The position numbers were made by a program, and so were the translations under genes. Shown here piece after piece: positions 1-13,600 of a stretch of 64,000 nucleotides of DNA (positions within the stretch are counted from its first letter, which is position 1; each line of letters opens with the position of its first letter). Below the pieces are notes generated by a model. The model was given only the letters and a program-made list of their open reading frames with translations. It made no database searches and was not told the DNA's origin. Source of the DNA: an uncultured Chlorobiaceae bacterium (GTDB lineage: Bacteria; Bacteroidota; Chlorobiia; Chlorobiales; Chlorobiaceae); contig CAJEXQ010000005.1 of NCBI GenBank assembly GCA_903994635.1, positions 40,152 through 104,151 of the forward strand. Direction: 5' to 3'.

Positions 1-2
1 CT

Positions 3-1008
<1,006 letters not shown>

Positions 1009-1021
1009 TCACCAATCAGTT

Positions 1022-1897
1022 ATGCATTCCGAAAAGGTTTTGATAGCGCTCATTCAAATGTCATGCCAGAGTGAACCGTCTGAAAATCTTGCAAAAGCGT
1101 GTCGAAAAATAAGGGAGGCTGCCACACAGGGCGCCCGGATTATCTCCCTGCAGGAGCTTTTTACTTCCCGCTATTTTTGCCAGACGGAGGATTATGAGGC
1201 GTTCGATCTTGCCGAACAGGTGCCTGGTTCATCAACACTGGTGATGCAGGAGCTTGCCCGTGAGCTGGAGGTGGTTATTGTCGCCTCCTTGTTTGAAAAA
1301 AGGGCAAGAGGCTTGTACCACAATACTGCTGTTGTGCTTGATGCTGACGGGAGCTACCTCGGCAAGTACCGCAAAATGCACATTCCTGACGATCCCGGGT
1401 TTTATGAGAAGTTTTATTTTACACCCGGTGATCTTGGTTACAAGGTCTTCAAAACCCGTTACGCAACTATTGGTGTGCTGATTTGCTGGGATCAGTGGTA
1501 CCCTGAAGCTGCACGGTTGACCGCTCTCAAGGGTGCAGAAATTCTCTTCTATCCAACAGCAATCGGATGGGCAGCCGACGAACATTCAACGGAGGTGCGT
1601 CGTTTGCAGCAGGAGGCGTGGATAACCATACAACGGAGCCATGCTATTGCCAACGGAGTTTTTGTTGCTGCGGCCAACAGGGTTGGGACAGAGGATGAGC
1701 TGGAGTTCTGGGGCAACAGTTTTATCTGTGATCCCTTCGGCCAGATTATTCAGGAGGCCGCCCATCAGGATGAAGCCATTGTTGTTGCCGAGTGTGACCG
1801 GAGTCGTATAGGGTTTTATCGCTCGCACTGGCCCTTTTTGCGCGATCGGCGTATTGAAACATATAGTGAGTTGCAGAAACGGTTTCTTGACGAATAA
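1022..1897 (+). CDS. aguB: N-carbamoylputrescine amidase (carbon-nitrogen hydrolase)
   Basis: A nitrilase-superfamily hydrolase that probably converts N-carbamoylputrescine to putrescine, CO2 and ammonia. The catalytic Glu-Lys-Cys triad is visible: E45 in SLQELF, K118 in GKYRKMHIP and C155 in LICWDQWYPEAAR. The DDPGFYEKFYF loop and the 291-residue length fit the AguB branch. The frame is open from a TTG at 983, overlapping menA, but the ATG at 1022 is preferred because it starts right before the beta-strand KVLIALIQM. The presence of aguA two genes downstream supports the substrate assignment. Confidence 0.9.
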   Translation: MHSEKVLIALIQMSCQSEPSENLAKACRKIREAATQGARIISLQELFTSRYFCQTEDYEAFDLAEQVPGSSTLVMQELARELEVVIVASLFEKRARGLYHNTAVVLDADGSYLGKYRKMHIPDDPGFYEKFYFTPGDLGYKVFKTRYATIGVLICWDQWYPEAARLTALKGAEILFYPTAIGWAADEHSTEVRRLQQEAWITIQRSHAIANGVFVAAANRVGTEDELEFWGNSFICDPFGQIIQEAAHQDEAIVVAECDRSRIGFYRSHWPFLRDRRIETYSELQKRFLDE

Positions 1898-1950
1898 CCT
1901 GCAACGAGAAGCCCCTTGCTGGTGCTCTTTTCCAACTTATATCTTCTTTC

Positions 1951-3213
1951 ATGAATCTCTTTGGCGCAGTTGTTTTTATTACCCTGCTCATTACCTTTAT
2001 TGTAAAACTTGTTTCGGAACTGCTGAATCTTAAATCGGCTGCGGCCGGAGTTCCTCAGGAGTTTGCAGGACTTTTTGATGAAGAGGCCTACAAAAAATCT
2101 GGTGAGTACCTTGGCGCTACAACCCACCTTTCACTTATCACCTCAGCGGTTGATCTTGGTTTTCTACTTTTTTTCTGGTTTTCAGGAGGTTTCAATCTGC
2201 TCGATCAGTTTTTGAAAGGGTATGGTTTTAATCCAATTGTGACGGGGGTTTTCTATATCGTTTCTTTGCTGCTGATGCAGTCGTTGATCGATATCCCCTT
2301 CAGCGTCTACAAAACCTTTGTCATCGAGGAAAGATTCGGTTTCAATAAAACCACTCAGTCTGTATTTGTGACGGATCTTCTGAAAACCCTCTTTCTGACA
2401 GCTTTGCTTGGTACCCCATTGCTTGCAGGGGTGCTCTGGTTTTTTGAGACCACCGGATCGCTGGCTTGGCTCTGGGCCTGGGGCGGGGTGACTATCGTCA
2501 CTTTGTTGCTTCAGTATATTGCTCCGACCTGGATTATGCCTCTTTTCAACAAGTTTGTACCCCTTGAAGAGGGAGAGCTGAAGAGTGCGATCATGCAGTA
2601 TGCCGGAACGGTTCATTTCCCACTCTCCGGAGTTTATGTGCTTGATGGTTCAAAGCGTTCAGCGAAAGCCAATGCTTTTTTTACAGGTTTCGGAAAACGC
2701 AAGAGAATAGCGCTTTTCGATACGCTCATCTCTGCTCATACGGTTCAGGAGCTGGTTGCCGTACTCGCTCATGAAATAGGTCACTTCAAGAAAAAGCATA
2801 TTATTATTAACATGGTCTTGAGTCTTCTCAATCTTGGTGCTCTCTTTTTTCTTCTCTCCCTTTTTATGAAGAACCGCCTGCTTTTTGATGCCTTTTACAT
2901 GAAGGATCTTTCAGTCTATGGGAGCCTGATCTTTTTTTCCCTGCTCTATACCCCTGTTGAGTGGATTCTCTCTGTTTTTATGCAGGCACTATCAAGAAAG
3001 CATGAATATGAAGCAGATGCTTATGCCGTATCAACCTTTGAGCAGGGTTCAGTGCTGGCTGATGCCCTGAAAAAGTTGTCGCGCAACAATCTCTCAAATC
3101 TGACACCGCATCCCCTCTATGTTTTTTTGAACTATTCTCATCCGCCACTCTTGCAACGCATTATGCGCATCAGGGAGCATGTTGCGGGGGTTAATCAAAC
3201 ATTTGTCTTATGA
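1951..3213 (+). CDS. M48-family (Ste24-type) membrane metallopeptidase
   Basis: A 420-residue membrane zinc protease of the CAAX-prenyl protease 1/Ste24 type. It has an N-terminal Peptidase_M48_N region with several membrane segments, then the zinc motif H274-E275-x2-H278 (AHEIGH) and a downstream Glu ligand in HEYEADAYA. Bacterial members are thought to act in membrane protein quality control, and the natural substrate here is unknown. Its stop overlaps the start of aguA (ATGA), suggesting one transcript, although a functional link with agmatine catabolism is not obvious. Confidence 0.88.
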   Translation: MNLFGAVVFITLLITFIVKLVSELLNLKSAAAGVPQEFAGLFDEEAYKKSGEYLGATTHLSLITSAVDLGFLLFFWFSGGFNLLDQFLKGYGFNPIVTGVFYIVSLLLMQSLIDIPFSVYKTFVIEERFGFNKTTQSVFVTDLLKTLFLTALLGTPLLAGVLWFFETTGSLAWLWAWGGVTIVTLLLQYIAPTWIMPLFNKFVPLEEGELKSAIMQYAGTVHFPLSGVYVLDGSKRSAKANAFFTGFGKRKRIALFDTLISAHTVQELVAVLAHEIGHFKKKHIIINMVLSLLNLGALFFLLSLFMKNRLLFDAFYMKDLSVYGSLIFFSLLYTPVEWILSVFMQALSRKHEYEADAYAVSTFEQGSVLADALKKLSRNNLSNLTPHPLYVFLNYSHPPLLQRIMRIREHVAGVNQTFVL

Positions 3214-4253
3214 GTGAACCTGCTTATTATATGCCTCCGGAGTGGGCTTTTCACAAAGCAACCTGGTTGTCATGGCCACACAGGCTTGAAACTTGGCCGG
3301 GAAAAATTGGTCCGATTCCGGCTGTGTTTGTTGAGATTGCCGCCTGGCTGAGCTCTTCAGAGGAGGTGCATATCAATGTGCTCAATGAAGCGATGGAGCT
3401 GGAGGTGTTTGCGCGGTTTCAAAATTCACCTCATAATCATCTTCGGATGGAGCGCATTTTTCTGCATCGTATTCCAACCAACGACGCTTGGTGCCGCGAT
3501 CATGGGCCGAACTACGTTTTTCGTCAGAGAGATGGGTTGCGTGAAAAAGTGATCATGAACTGGCAGTACAATGCCTGGGGCGAAAAATATAAAACTTATC
3601 ATGAGGATAATGCGGTGCCCGAAAAGATTGCCGCTTTGCAACATTTGCCTCTGGTCGCACCCGGTATGGTTCTTGAGGGTGGCTCTATCGATGTCAACGG
3701 AAAAGGGCTACTGTTGACAAGCGAGGCATGCCTGTTGAACCCCAATCGCAACCCGTCAATGAATCGGGAGCAGATTGAAGAGAAGCTTCGGCGATATCTT
3801 GGTATAAGTAAAGTGCTCTGGCTCGGTGACGGAATAGTTGGTGACGATACCGACGGGCATGTAGACGATATGGCCCGTTTTGTTAGTGAATCGACGGTTG
3901 TTATTGCCGTCGAGGATAACCCTCTCGACGAGAATTATGCCCCGCTGCATGAGAACTATGAGAGGCTGAAACGGTGCACCGACCTTAACGGTAATCCACT
4001 GAAGGTTGTTACACTGCCCATGCCGGTGGCTGTTTTTCACGACGGATGCCGCCTGCCAGCAAGCTATGCCAATTTCTATATCGCCAATACGGTGGTTCTT
4101 GTTCCCACCTACCGCTGCTCGCAAGACCAGAAGGCTATAGATATTTTGCAGGAATTTTTTCCGGAGAGGAGAGTCGTCGGAGTCGATTGTATCGACCTTG
4201 TCTGGGGCCTTGGGGCTATTCACTGCATTACGCATGAAGAGCCTGAGCTGTAA
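3210..4253 (+). CDS. aguA: Agmatine deiminase
   Basis: A guanidino-group-modifying enzyme of the peptidyl-arginine-deiminase-like family that hydrolyses agmatine to N-carbamoylputrescine and ammonia. Recognisable blocks are TNDAWCRDHGP, LEGGSID, GDDTDGHVDDMARF with the catalytic Asp/His, and the nucleophile C339 in GAIHCITHE near the C terminus. The 347-residue length is normal. It starts on the ATGA overlap with the M48 protease gene. Together with aguB it forms the standard two-step agmatine-to-putrescine route. A hairpin at 4289-4314 lies downstream. Confidence 0.92.
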   Translation: MSEPAYYMPPEWAFHKATWLSWPHRLETWPGKIGPIPAVFVEIAAWLSSSEEVHINVLNEAMELEVFARFQNSPHNHLRMERIFLHRIPTNDAWCRDHGPNYVFRQRDGLREKVIMNWQYNAWGEKYKTYHEDNAVPEKIAALQHLPLVAPGMVLEGGSIDVNGKGLLLTSEACLLNPNRNPSMNREQIEEKLRRYLGISKVLWLGDGIVGDDTDGHVDDMARFVSESTVVIAVEDNPLDENYAPLHENYERLKRCTDLNGNPLKVVTLPMPVAVFHDGCRLPASYANFYIANTVVLVPTYRCSQDQKAIDILQEFFPERRVVGVDCIDLVWGLGAIHCITHEEPEL

Positions 4254-4288
4254 TCCTGGAGGCTATTTCTTTTTTCATGCTAAAATGA

Positions 4289-4314
4289 CAAAAGCGGCCT
4301 TATGACCGCTTTTG
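4289..4314. terminator. Bidirectional hairpin between aguA and mdh
   Basis: A perfect 9-bp stem (CAAAAGCGG/CCGCTTTTG) with an 8-nt loop lies between the converging aguA and mdh genes. The T/A-rich arms suggest a shared terminator. The U-tract is weak on both strands. Confidence 0.6.
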
Positions 4315-4332
4315 TGAGGTTCTGACGAAAAA

Positions 4333-5647
<1,315 letters not shown>

Positions 5648-5681
5648 AACTGAAAATTAACTGTTAGATAATCTTTGATTT

Positions 5682-5975
5682 TTATGAGAGCGCAACAACC
5701 TCAATCTGGGTCATCTGCTGACGGTGTCCGTTTCGTACCTGATAACGTTTCCTCCGTTTTTTCTTGAACACGATCACCTTGGTATCCTTGACATGGCCAA
5801 GGACTTTTGCCTGGATACTGCCTTCTGCATTCAGGGTAGTATTTTCTCCGTCAATCTGTGCCAGAGTTTGAATTGCAAAGGTGTCGCCAATTGCAGCTTT
5901 TTGTCTTGGGACGAAGAGCGTATCCCCTTGTCTTACCAGATATTGTTTGTCGGAAATCTTGATCAGCGCCTGCAT
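5682..5975 (-). CDS. rplU: 50S ribosomal protein L21
   Basis: The 97-residue L21 protein binds 23S rRNA with L20. The family pattern is visible: N-terminal IKISDKQYLVRQGD, then the basic VIVFKKKRRKRYQVRNGHRQQ segment and a C-terminal QIEVVAL. It is the first gene of the rplU-rpmA operon, transcribed away from mutS across a ~190-nt divergent spacer. Confidence 0.96.
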   Translation of the reverse strand: MQALIKISDKQYLVRQGDTLFVPRQKAAIGDTFAIQTLAQIDGENTTLNAEGSIQAKVLGHVKDTKVIVFKKKRRKRYQVRNGHRQQMTQIEVVALS

Positions 5976-6162
5976 TACAGATATATTTTAGTGATAAAGG
6001 GCTGAAAGATAACATTAATTCCTTTACTATCAAAACTATTGGCAACGAGATAAAGGAGTCGTTCCCGCTCTTGTTTATTAGTGTGCGCTGAAGTAGCTTC
6101 TTTTTTGCGAAAGGGGGCGGGATTGTCGCGCTCTTAAGGATTTATTAACTGATGATCATACC

Positions 6163-8781
6163 ATGAGCAAAGCAGAGGGTACCACCCAGAAAGAGCACTC
6201 CCCAATGATGCGGCAGTATCTGGAGGTCAAGGAGCGGTATCCCGATTTTCTGCTGCTTTTCAGGGTTGGCGATTTTTACGAAACCTTTTTTGACGATGCC
6301 GTCACGGTCGCAACCGCATTGAACATTGTGCTCACCAAGCGCACCGTCGATATACCCATGGCAGGCTTTCCCCACCATGCCAGCGAAGGGTACATTGCCA
6401 AACTGGTGAAAAAAGGGTTCAAGGTGGCGGTCTGCGATCAGGTTGAAGACCCCGCCGATGCCAAAGGAATTGTTCGCCGTGAAATCACCGACATTATTAC
6501 TCCGGGTGTCACCTACAGCGACAAGCTGCTTGACGACCGGCACAACAACTACCTCTCGGCTGTGGCTTATGTCAAAGAGGGGAGAACGCTGCTTGCCGGA
6601 GTGGCCTTTATTGATGTCACCACGGCTGAATTCAAAATTGCCTCATTGCGCCCCGAAGAGCTCAAGGATTTTCTTCTGTCACTTCACCCTTCGGAAATAC
6701 TTGTCTCCTCCGCCGAGAGAGAGCGTGCTGAACTTCTGAAAAAAGCGCTGCCGCCGGAGACGCTGGTGACGGAGGTTGAGTCGTGGATGTTCAGTGAAGA
6801 GCAGGCGCAGGAGGTGCTGTCGCGGCAGTTCAAGACCCACTCGCTGAAGGGTTTCGGCATTGAGGGCAACCGTGCTGGCAGGGTGGCGGCTGGCGTTGTG
6901 CTCCAGTATCTTGAGGAGACGCGGCAGAATCGCCTTCACTACATTACCCGTATCGGGGAGCTGCACAATGCCGAGTACATGACGCTCGATCAGCAGACCA
7001 AGAGAAATCTTGAGATTATCTCCTCCATGCAGGATGGCACACTGAACGGAAGCCTGCTTCAGGTGATGGATCGCACCCGCAATCCCATGGGCGCAAGGTT
7101 GATCCGCCGCTGGCTTCAGCGACCGCTGAAACGGGTTGATGAGATCCGGCTGCGCCTCGATGCCGTTGGGGAGCTGACCGAGAACCGGGCATTGCGGGAG
7201 GGGCTCAGCGAGCAGATGTCGGCCATCAACGATCTTGAACGCTCGCTTGCCCGTATTGCTACGTTTCGCACCATTCCACGGGAGGTTCGCCAGCTTGGTC
7301 TCTCGCTCTCTGCCATTCCGAAGATTCAGGAGCTGCTGCATCAGGCTGGTTCGGCCCGGCTGGGTTCGCTTGCTTTTACATTGCAGCCGCTGCCGGAGCT
7401 TGCAGCCCGCATTGAGGAGGCGATTGATCCCGAATCTGGTGCCTCCATGCGTGATGGCGGCTACATCTGCGCTGGCTATAACGCCGAGCTTGATGATCTC
7501 CGCTCCGTTGCCTCGACCGCCAAAGACCGGCTTTTGCAGATTCAGCAGGAGGAGCGGGCCGCCACCACCATCTCGTCGCTCAAGGTGAGTTTCAACAAGG
7601 TGTTTGGATACTACATCGAAATCAGCCGTGCCAACAGCGACAAGGTTCCCGCCTATTACGAGAAGAAACAGACCCTTGTCAACGCCGAGCGCTACACCAT
7701 TCCGGCCCTGAAAGAGTATGAGGAGAAGATTCTCAATGCCGAAGAGAAAAGCCTGGTGCTCGAAGCGCAGCTCTTTCACGACCTCTGCCTTCTCATTGCC
7801 GAGCAGGCATCAGGAATACAGGAAAACGCCGCACTCATCGCTGAAATTGATTCGCTCTGCTCCTTTGCCCTCTCTGCTGTCGAATACGGCTACTGCAAAC
7901 CGGAGATCATGGAGCACGAAAAGCTCTTCATTGTCGGTGGCCGCCATCCCGTGCTCGAAAGGATGATGAGCGTTGAGGAGCCTTATGTGCCGAATGACTG
8001 TCACTTCGACGAGAAGCAGAAGATGCTGATGATTACCGGCCCCAATATGGCGGGTAAAAGCTCCTTTTTGCGTCAGGTGGGGCTGATTGTGCTGCTGGCG
8101 CAGGCGGGGAGTTTTGTTCCGGCGGAGCGGGCGGAGATCGGGCTGGTTGACCGCATCTTCACCCGGGTCGGCGCTTCCGACAACCTTGCCTCCGGTGAGA
8201 GCACTTTTCTTGTTGAGATGAATGAGGCGGCCAGCATTCTCAACAATGCCACCTCCAGAAGCCTGTTGCTGCTGGATGAGATAGGGCGGGGAACCAGCAC
8301 CTTCGACGGCATGTCCATTGCCTGGTCAATGAGCGAATATATCTGCCGTTCAATTGGTGCCAAGACACTCTTTGCCACCCATTACCATGAACTTGCCGAA
8401 CTGGAGAGCCGCCTGCCGGGGGTAGTGAACTACAACGCCACTGTCGTTGAGACTGCCGACAAAGTGATTTTTCTGCGCAAGATTGTCCGTGGCTCCACCG
8501 ACAACAGCTACGGCATTGAGGTGGCTAAAATGGCGGGAATGCCGGTGGAGGTGATTACCCGCGCCAAAGAGATTCTGGCGGGGATGGAGAAGCGCGATAT
8601 CGAAATTCCCCCGAACCGTCCACCCAAAATCAAAAGTATGCAGATCAGCCTGTTTGAAGAGGCCGACAACCAGCTTCGCAAAGCCGTTGAGTCGCTTGAT
8701 CTCGACCGGCTCACCCCGCTGGATGCCCTGCTGGAGCTGAAAAAGCTGCAGGAGATGGCCCGGAACGGGGGTGGCTATTGA
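6163..8781 (+). CDS. mutS: DNA mismatch repair ATPase MutS
   Basis: Full-length MutS (872 residues), which recognises mismatches and recruits MutL. The N-terminal mismatch-binding domain has the [11 protein letters not shown] block containing the Phe-x-Glu-type contact. The central lever/clamp region is followed by the ATPase with Walker [10 protein letters not shown], Walker B/ABC region [15 protein letters not shown], and the LFATHYHEL switch. Starts at ATG 6163. The last ~460 nt are duplicated at 19646-20112 as an isolated fragment. Downstream hairpins at 8819-8887 separate it from the radical SAM gene. Confidence 0.97.
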   Translation: MSKAEGTTQKEHSPMMRQYLEVKERYPDFLLLFRVGDFYETFFDDAVTVATALNIVLTKRTVDIPMAGFPHHASEGYIAKLVKKGFKVAVCDQVEDPADAKGIVRREITDIITPGVTYSDKLLDDRHNNYLSAVAYVKEGRTLLAGVAFIDVTTAEFKIASLRPEELKDFLLSLHPSEILVSSAERERAELLKKALPPETLVTEVESWMFSEEQAQEVLSRQFKTHSLKGFGIEGNRAGRVAAGVVLQYLEETRQNRLHYITRIGELHNAEYMTLDQQTKRNLEIISSMQDGTLNGSLLQVMDRTRNPMGARLIRRWLQRPLKRVDEIRLRLDAVGELTENRALREGLSEQMSAINDLERSLARIATFRTIPREVRQLGLSLSAIPKIQELLHQAGSARLGSLAFTLQPLPELAARIEEAIDPESGASMRDGGYICAGYNAELDDLRSVASTAKDRLLQIQQEERAATTISSLKVSFNKVFGYYIEISRANSDKVPAYYEKKQTLVNAERYTIPALKEYEEKILNAEEKSLVLEAQLFHDLCLLIAEQASGIQENAALIAEIDSLCSFALSAVEYGYCKPEIMEHEKLFIVGGRHPVLERMMSVEEPYVPNDCHFDEKQKMLMITGPNMAGKSSFLRQVGLIVLLAQAGSFVPAERAEIGLVDRIFTRVGASDNLASGESTFLVEMNEAASILNNATSRSLLLLDEIGRGTSTFDGMSIAWSMSEYICRSIGAKTLFATHYHELAELESRLPGVVNYNATVVETADKVIFLRKIVRGSTDNSYGIEVAKMAGMPVEVITRAKEILAGMEKRDIEIPPNRPPKIKSMQISLFEEADNQLRKAVESLDLDRLTPLDALLELKKLQEMARNGGGY

Positions 8782-8818
8782 TGAATGATAGGTGATAAAT
8801 GATGGATGATTATTGATT

Positions 8819-8887
8819 GTAGAGACAACGCTTGCGTTGTCTCTACGAAAAAATTAAACGTTAGATAAAGGCACACACGGTGCCTTT
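8819..8887. terminator. Two hairpins downstream of mutS
   Basis: Two inverted repeats occupy the mutS-radical SAM spacer. The first (8819-8846) is a perfect 12-bp stem with a 4-nt CTTG loop (GTAGAGACAACG arm). The second (8868-8887) pairs AAGGCAC with GTGCCTT and is followed by a short T-run. The second could terminate mutS transcription. The first looks like a small interspersed palindrome. In the duplicated copy at 20.1 kb this whole spacer is absent and the genes overlap. Confidence 0.5.
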
Positions 8888-8899
8888 TACAGGAAATAT

Positions 8900-10318
8900 A
8901 TGGCTGTTGAGAAAAAAGTACTACTCATTTTTATTCAAGCTGATAGCGGTGTTGATGGTGCAGCTTCCCTGGAAGATGCCTCAGCCAAACGGAGCCTCTT
9001 CAGCTCCTTGAAAGATAGCGCCCTGAGCAACATTATTCGGCGGGCACAGTTCGCTATTCCACCGCTGGCGCTGATGATTCTCAGCTCCCAGAAGGTTCCT
9101 GGAGTGAGCCAGACCTTCTGCGACCTGCGTTTTGAGAAGCTGCCGCTCGACCAGCATTGGGACATGGCTGGTATCAGCGTGCAGACTGGCGCCGTCAGGC
9201 CAGCCTTTGAGCTTGCCCGGGCGCTTCGCTCCAGAGGCATCAAGGTGGTGCTCGGTGGCCCTTACGTCTCCATCTTCCCCGACCAGTGCCGCGACCATGC
9301 CGATGCGCTCGTCATTGGCGAGGCCGACGATATCTGGCGCGATGTTCAGGAGGATCTGCTTGCTGGTGCCCTCAAGCCGGAGTACCGGGTTGCCACCTTT
9401 CCCGACCTCTCGATTGAGCGTGTTGTTGGGAAGAGTGCGCTCGACATCAAGAGCTACTTCACCACCAACGTGGTGCAGACCACCCGTGGCTGCCCCTTCA
9501 GTTGCGACTTCTGCAACGTCCACGTCATGAATGGCCACCGTCTGCGCCACCGAACCATTCCCGCCGTTCTCAGGGAGGTTGAAACCTTTCTGAAAGAGGA
9601 CAAACGGATTTTCTTCTTTCTCGACGACACCATCAACGCCGACGAAGAGTATGCCGAACAGCTCTTTCGCCAACTGGAGCCCTTCAACATCAAATGGGTA
9701 GGTCAGGCCACCACCGCACTTGGCGAAAAGCCCCGACTGCTCGATGCCTTTGCCCGCTCCGGTTGCGGCGCCCTCCTGATCGGCATTGAGAGCCTCACCG
9801 ATGGCAGCAACCATGCCCACAAGAAGTTCCACAACCCTGCTGCACGTCAGGTTGAGTGCATCAAGCATATCCGTCAGGCAGGGATATGCGTGTACGGCAG
9901 CTTCATCTACGGTCTCGACGAAGATACCCTTGAACTCCCCGCCCAACTCGAAGCCTTCATCGAAGAGACCGGCGTTGATGTCCCCGGCATCAACCTCCTG
10001 CGCCCCATTCCCGGCACCGGTGTCTTCAACCGGCTGGCACTCGAAGGACGACTGCTTCACTCGCCGGATGATCATGATGCCTTCAAGTTTTCATGGGGGC
10101 AGGAGATGCTCTACAAGCCTCTGCGCATTCCGCTGCAGGAGTTCATTCCGAGTTATACCGCGCTCACCAGCCGGGTGTTTACGGTGCAGAATGCTGTGAA
10201 GCGGGCGATGCGTGCGCCCCGGCTGCGGTCGGCGGTGTTGATGTTTAATCTGCTCTATGTGCACATGTACGGAATGGCGCGGAAGGATTTGATGCGGCAG
10301 TTGCGGGAGATGGGGTGA
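8900..10318 (+). CDS. B12-binding radical SAM protein, copy 1
   Basis: A 472-residue cobalamin-dependent radical SAM enzyme of unknown substrate. The N-terminal part (~90-160) has the Rossmann-like B12-binding fold (VVLGGPYVSIFPDQ, DALVIGEADD). The radical SAM cluster motif is C198-x3-C202-x2-C205 in TTRGCPFSCDFCNV, followed by FFLDDTIN and a C-terminal DUF4070-like region. The architecture resembles the family with hopanoid C2-methylase HpnP and the chlorosome bacteriochlorophyll methyltransferases BchQ/BchR, so a C-methylation role is plausible but unproven. A near-identical copy lies at 20112-21536. Confidence 0.85.
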   Translation: MAVEKKVLLIFIQADSGVDGAASLEDASAKRSLFSSLKDSALSNIIRRAQFAIPPLALMILSSQKVPGVSQTFCDLRFEKLPLDQHWDMAGISVQTGAVRPAFELARALRSRGIKVVLGGPYVSIFPDQCRDHADALVIGEADDIWRDVQEDLLAGALKPEYRVATFPDLSIERVVGKSALDIKSYFTTNVVQTTRGCPFSCDFCNVHVMNGHRLRHRTIPAVLREVETFLKEDKRIFFFLDDTINADEEYAEQLFRQLEPFNIKWVGQATTALGEKPRLLDAFARSGCGALLIGIESLTDGSNHAHKKFHNPAARQVECIKHIRQAGICVYGSFIYGLDEDTLELPAQLEAFIEETGVDVPGINLLRPIPGTGVFNRLALEGRLLHSPDDHDAFKFSWGQEMLYKPLRIPLQEFIPSYTALTSRVFTVQNAVKRAMRAPRLRSAVLMFNLLYVHMYGMARKDLMRQLREMG

Positions 10319-10638
10319 GCGCGAATAGTTGAATCGCTACACGATATATTGCTTGAATATTATATTAATATGTGTTGCGGGTAAATAGAATCCCTTGGCG
10401 TGCGTTGTGATCCATTTTCTGAACCGGTTCCGATATGTGCGACAAGTTTGACAAGATGATCATTGAGCCTGGTGAGTTTTTCAAGCAGGAAATGCTCGTC
10501 AAACAGGTCTAATGGATTGATGTTTTTCATAGTGAATGGTTTAAGACAACGATTCCGTTAACACATGAAATGTTAACCTTTTGTCATGATGCTAACTTAC
10601 TTTCTTTATAAAGATATGCCATTCAGGAATAAATAGAG
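10319..10638 (+). other. Spacer with a possible HigA-like antitoxin fragment
   Basis: No full gene is seen in these 320 nt. A 25-codon frame at 10435-10512 reads MCDKFDKMIIEPGEFFKQEM and then soon stops. The IEPGEFFKQEML segment resembles the N terminus of HigA/Xre-type antitoxins, so this may be a decayed TA gene at the edge of the island. The remainder is AT-rich and featureless. Confidence 0.25.
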
Positions 10639-13600
10639 ATGCTCGAAACAAAGAGAAAAATACGTCAGTTATATCAGTTCCTGAAGGAAGCTAACCAGCT
10701 TCAGTTTCGTCCTATTCGAACATTCTTTGAGCAACCAAGGATTGTCAGACTCTCTGACATACCGAACCATCCCGATATTCAGATTTTTCGTCCGGTATGC
10801 AACGATGACACTCTGGAGGTTCTGGACACACTCATACGTGTAAAACGACCAAAGTTAACTAAATGTCCAACCCCACCAGGTTCAATTGAGTCGTGGTTAA
10901 TGCCGAACTGGGGTGATCCTGACAAAGAGGTAGTGGTTGCTAAAAGTCTCAACACGTCAAATGCTGAAGGTGAGAGCAGTACTATTTTTTTTAAAGATGA
11001 TAAGCTGCGAGTTGAAGATTATAATCAGTGGTTGATAAAGCGCAAAGATTGGGTTGATCCTGAACTTTCAGCTCGTCGTGCGATGCAGGTTTTTGAGGCA
11101 TTCTACGAAATGTACTCAGCCCTTGAGAAAGATGGTGAAGAGCTTGAACTACTTGTCGCTGATGGTATTATTATATTGCAAACAATATCAGATATCGATG
11201 GGCCGGTGACGGTGCATCATCCGGTTCTACTTAAGCGAGTGGAGCTTAAATTCGATGCAAATATTCCAGAATTTACTATTCACGAAACAGACAGGGAACC
11301 TGAACTATACAGCAGTCTTTTCGTTGACTTGCAGGAAATAGCCCCAGATGCCATCCGCACCCGAAAAAATGAACTTGATGCTTCAGGCTACCACCCCCTC
11401 GGATGGGGAGATACCGAAGCCTTTCTTCACGCCTTTATCCAGACAGTCTCTCCGCTCAAAGGCGAGTATCTTGACGCACCACCCGGCGACGGTGCCACCA
11501 CTACTCCGAGACTCTATCGTGATATGATGATTATCATGAGAAAAAGGGTCGTCGGACTCGCCAATGCAATTGATGCCATTATTGATGATATTGATCAAAA
11601 AGATGTCTTTCCTCCATCTCTACAGCAAATAACTGGCACAACAGGACAATGGAATGGCGAAGGCCTGGCTGTAGGTTTAGACAACGGTAAAGTTGATGCT
11701 GCTGGTGAACATCATTTCAGTGATGACGATATTCTTCTTGCAAAAGAAGCAAATAACGAGCAGATGCAAATCATCCGCCGCCTTGAACATAGCGGTTCAG
11801 TAATTGTTCAGGGTCCCCCAGGTACTGGCAAGACTCATACGATAGGGAATCTTATAGGGCACCTCCTTGCTCAAGGGAAATCCATTCTGGTCACAGCACA
11901 GACTGCAAAAGCTTTACGCGTTTTACGTGATAAGGTACCGGAGGTTTTACAACCCTTGGCAGTTTCGGTTCTTGGAAGCGACCAAAGTGCCCGGCGTCAA
12001 CTTGAGTCTTCAATAGGTTCTATCACCGAACGATTAACCAGTGATACTGCCCAGAGTCTTCTTCAAAAAGCAGACGCACTCGAAGCAGAGCGCAAGATAT
12101 TGCTGAACAAAATGAAGCAACTTTCCAGCACGCTTCGTCATGCGCTTGAAAACGAGTACCGTGATATTATTGTTGATGAGCAGAAATATACCCCTTCCGA
12201 GGCCGCAAGATTTGATTTTACCAATCGCGGAGCCCATCGATGGATTCCTGCGCCGATAAAACTGGGCGCCAGTCTAAATATGTCAGAGCATGAGCTGAAT
12301 CGCCTCTACTCTCTTGGAACCTTTTATACTGCGGATGAAGAGAGGGATGCGTTACTACCCCTCCCAGAACTTACGGCTCTTCCCTCTGTGCTACAGTTCC
12401 AAGTTTTGGCGTCGGAGTATAAGAACCTTACGACAACAGATTTAACTTTTGGCTCAAATCACTGGGAAACAGCAAACGGCAGTAGCGAGGATTTAGAAAA
12501 GATAATTCATGAATTAACAACCGAGTTTTCTGATGACCTCCGCCATCAGGCATGGCGACCCTACGCCATTGTCGCAGGTATACATGGTGGCACTGAAAAG
12601 GAGATGTGGCAAAGACTCATTACTACTATTGAAGCAGCTGCAGAAGCTCATTCCAGACATGGATTAGTGCTCCATCACCGCCCTAAACTTTCGGAACAAC
12701 TTTCTCTCGATAAGCAACGCCACATAATTATTGAGATAATTGAGCATATAAATTGTGGAGGGAAATTGGGGCTTCTGCAACTGGCAACCCGATCAGAATG
12801 GCGCCAATGAATCAAGACGACATCAGTAACTGCTGGGCAGCCCAGCCATATCGATCATTTTAACGCACTCGGCCACCTTGCCGAACTCGAGGAATTACGT
12901 GCCAGTTTGGAATTACCATGGGACTCGATGATTGGTAGTCATATCCAGCAGCCTTTTAACAGCTTCAAATCTGCCCCAGAACTTTCTTGCAGAGCTCTCA
13001 TTCCCGGCATACAGCGTTGCCTTGATTGGTATGCATCATTCTGGCTTCCGCTTTCAGAGAAGCTTAGGGGGGAGGGCTTAAGGCTTGACTCTCTGATGGA
13101 TTCGCTTCATCCCGAAACGAGTCAGATTGCCGAATATTTGCTTATTGAAAAGATTGCATTGTCCATCCTTCCTGTGTTACTGTGGGCCGAAGTTGGCCGG
13201 CGCAAATTACGAGAATGTGAATCGGCATTCACTCAAATAGCCAATCTCGCCATACAGGTAGATGCAACTTCACCTGATCAGGGATGTATAGCCCGTATCA
13301 TTGATGCTGTTAGAACTCGAAATTCAGAGAGTTACTCTGCGGCATTTGAATATACCCGAAGGCTGCACGCATTGAAGCCACTGGTTTTTGAGCGTGCAGC
13401 ACTGGCATCCAGACTTGCCCTTGTAGCTCCTGGATGGGCAGAGCAGATCATCCAACGGATTTCTCCTCATCATGAAGCATTCCCACCTGGAGACATATCA
13501 TTAGCATGGACATGGCGGCAGTTGCATGATGAACTTCTTGAAAGAGATAAGTTAGATGCTCAACAGTTACAAAATAATATCGACCAGGCAAGGGAGAGGT

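Noticed and set aside
6679..7779. Minus-strand open frame of ~366 codons inside mutS
   Set aside because: Fully within the mutS coding region; shadow frame.
8981..10075. Long minus-strand open frame opposite the radical SAM gene (and its twin at 20223-21293)
   Set aside because: It is antisense to a clearly coding gene with intact motifs, has no ribosome site and no recognisable content; the GC-rich codon bias of the real gene keeps the opposite frame open.
12808..12810. TGA as selenocysteine or recoded codon (also 62302)
   Set aside because: No SECIS-like element or redox context is apparent, and the same genes or units carry other inactivating lesions, so plain nonsense mutations are simpler.
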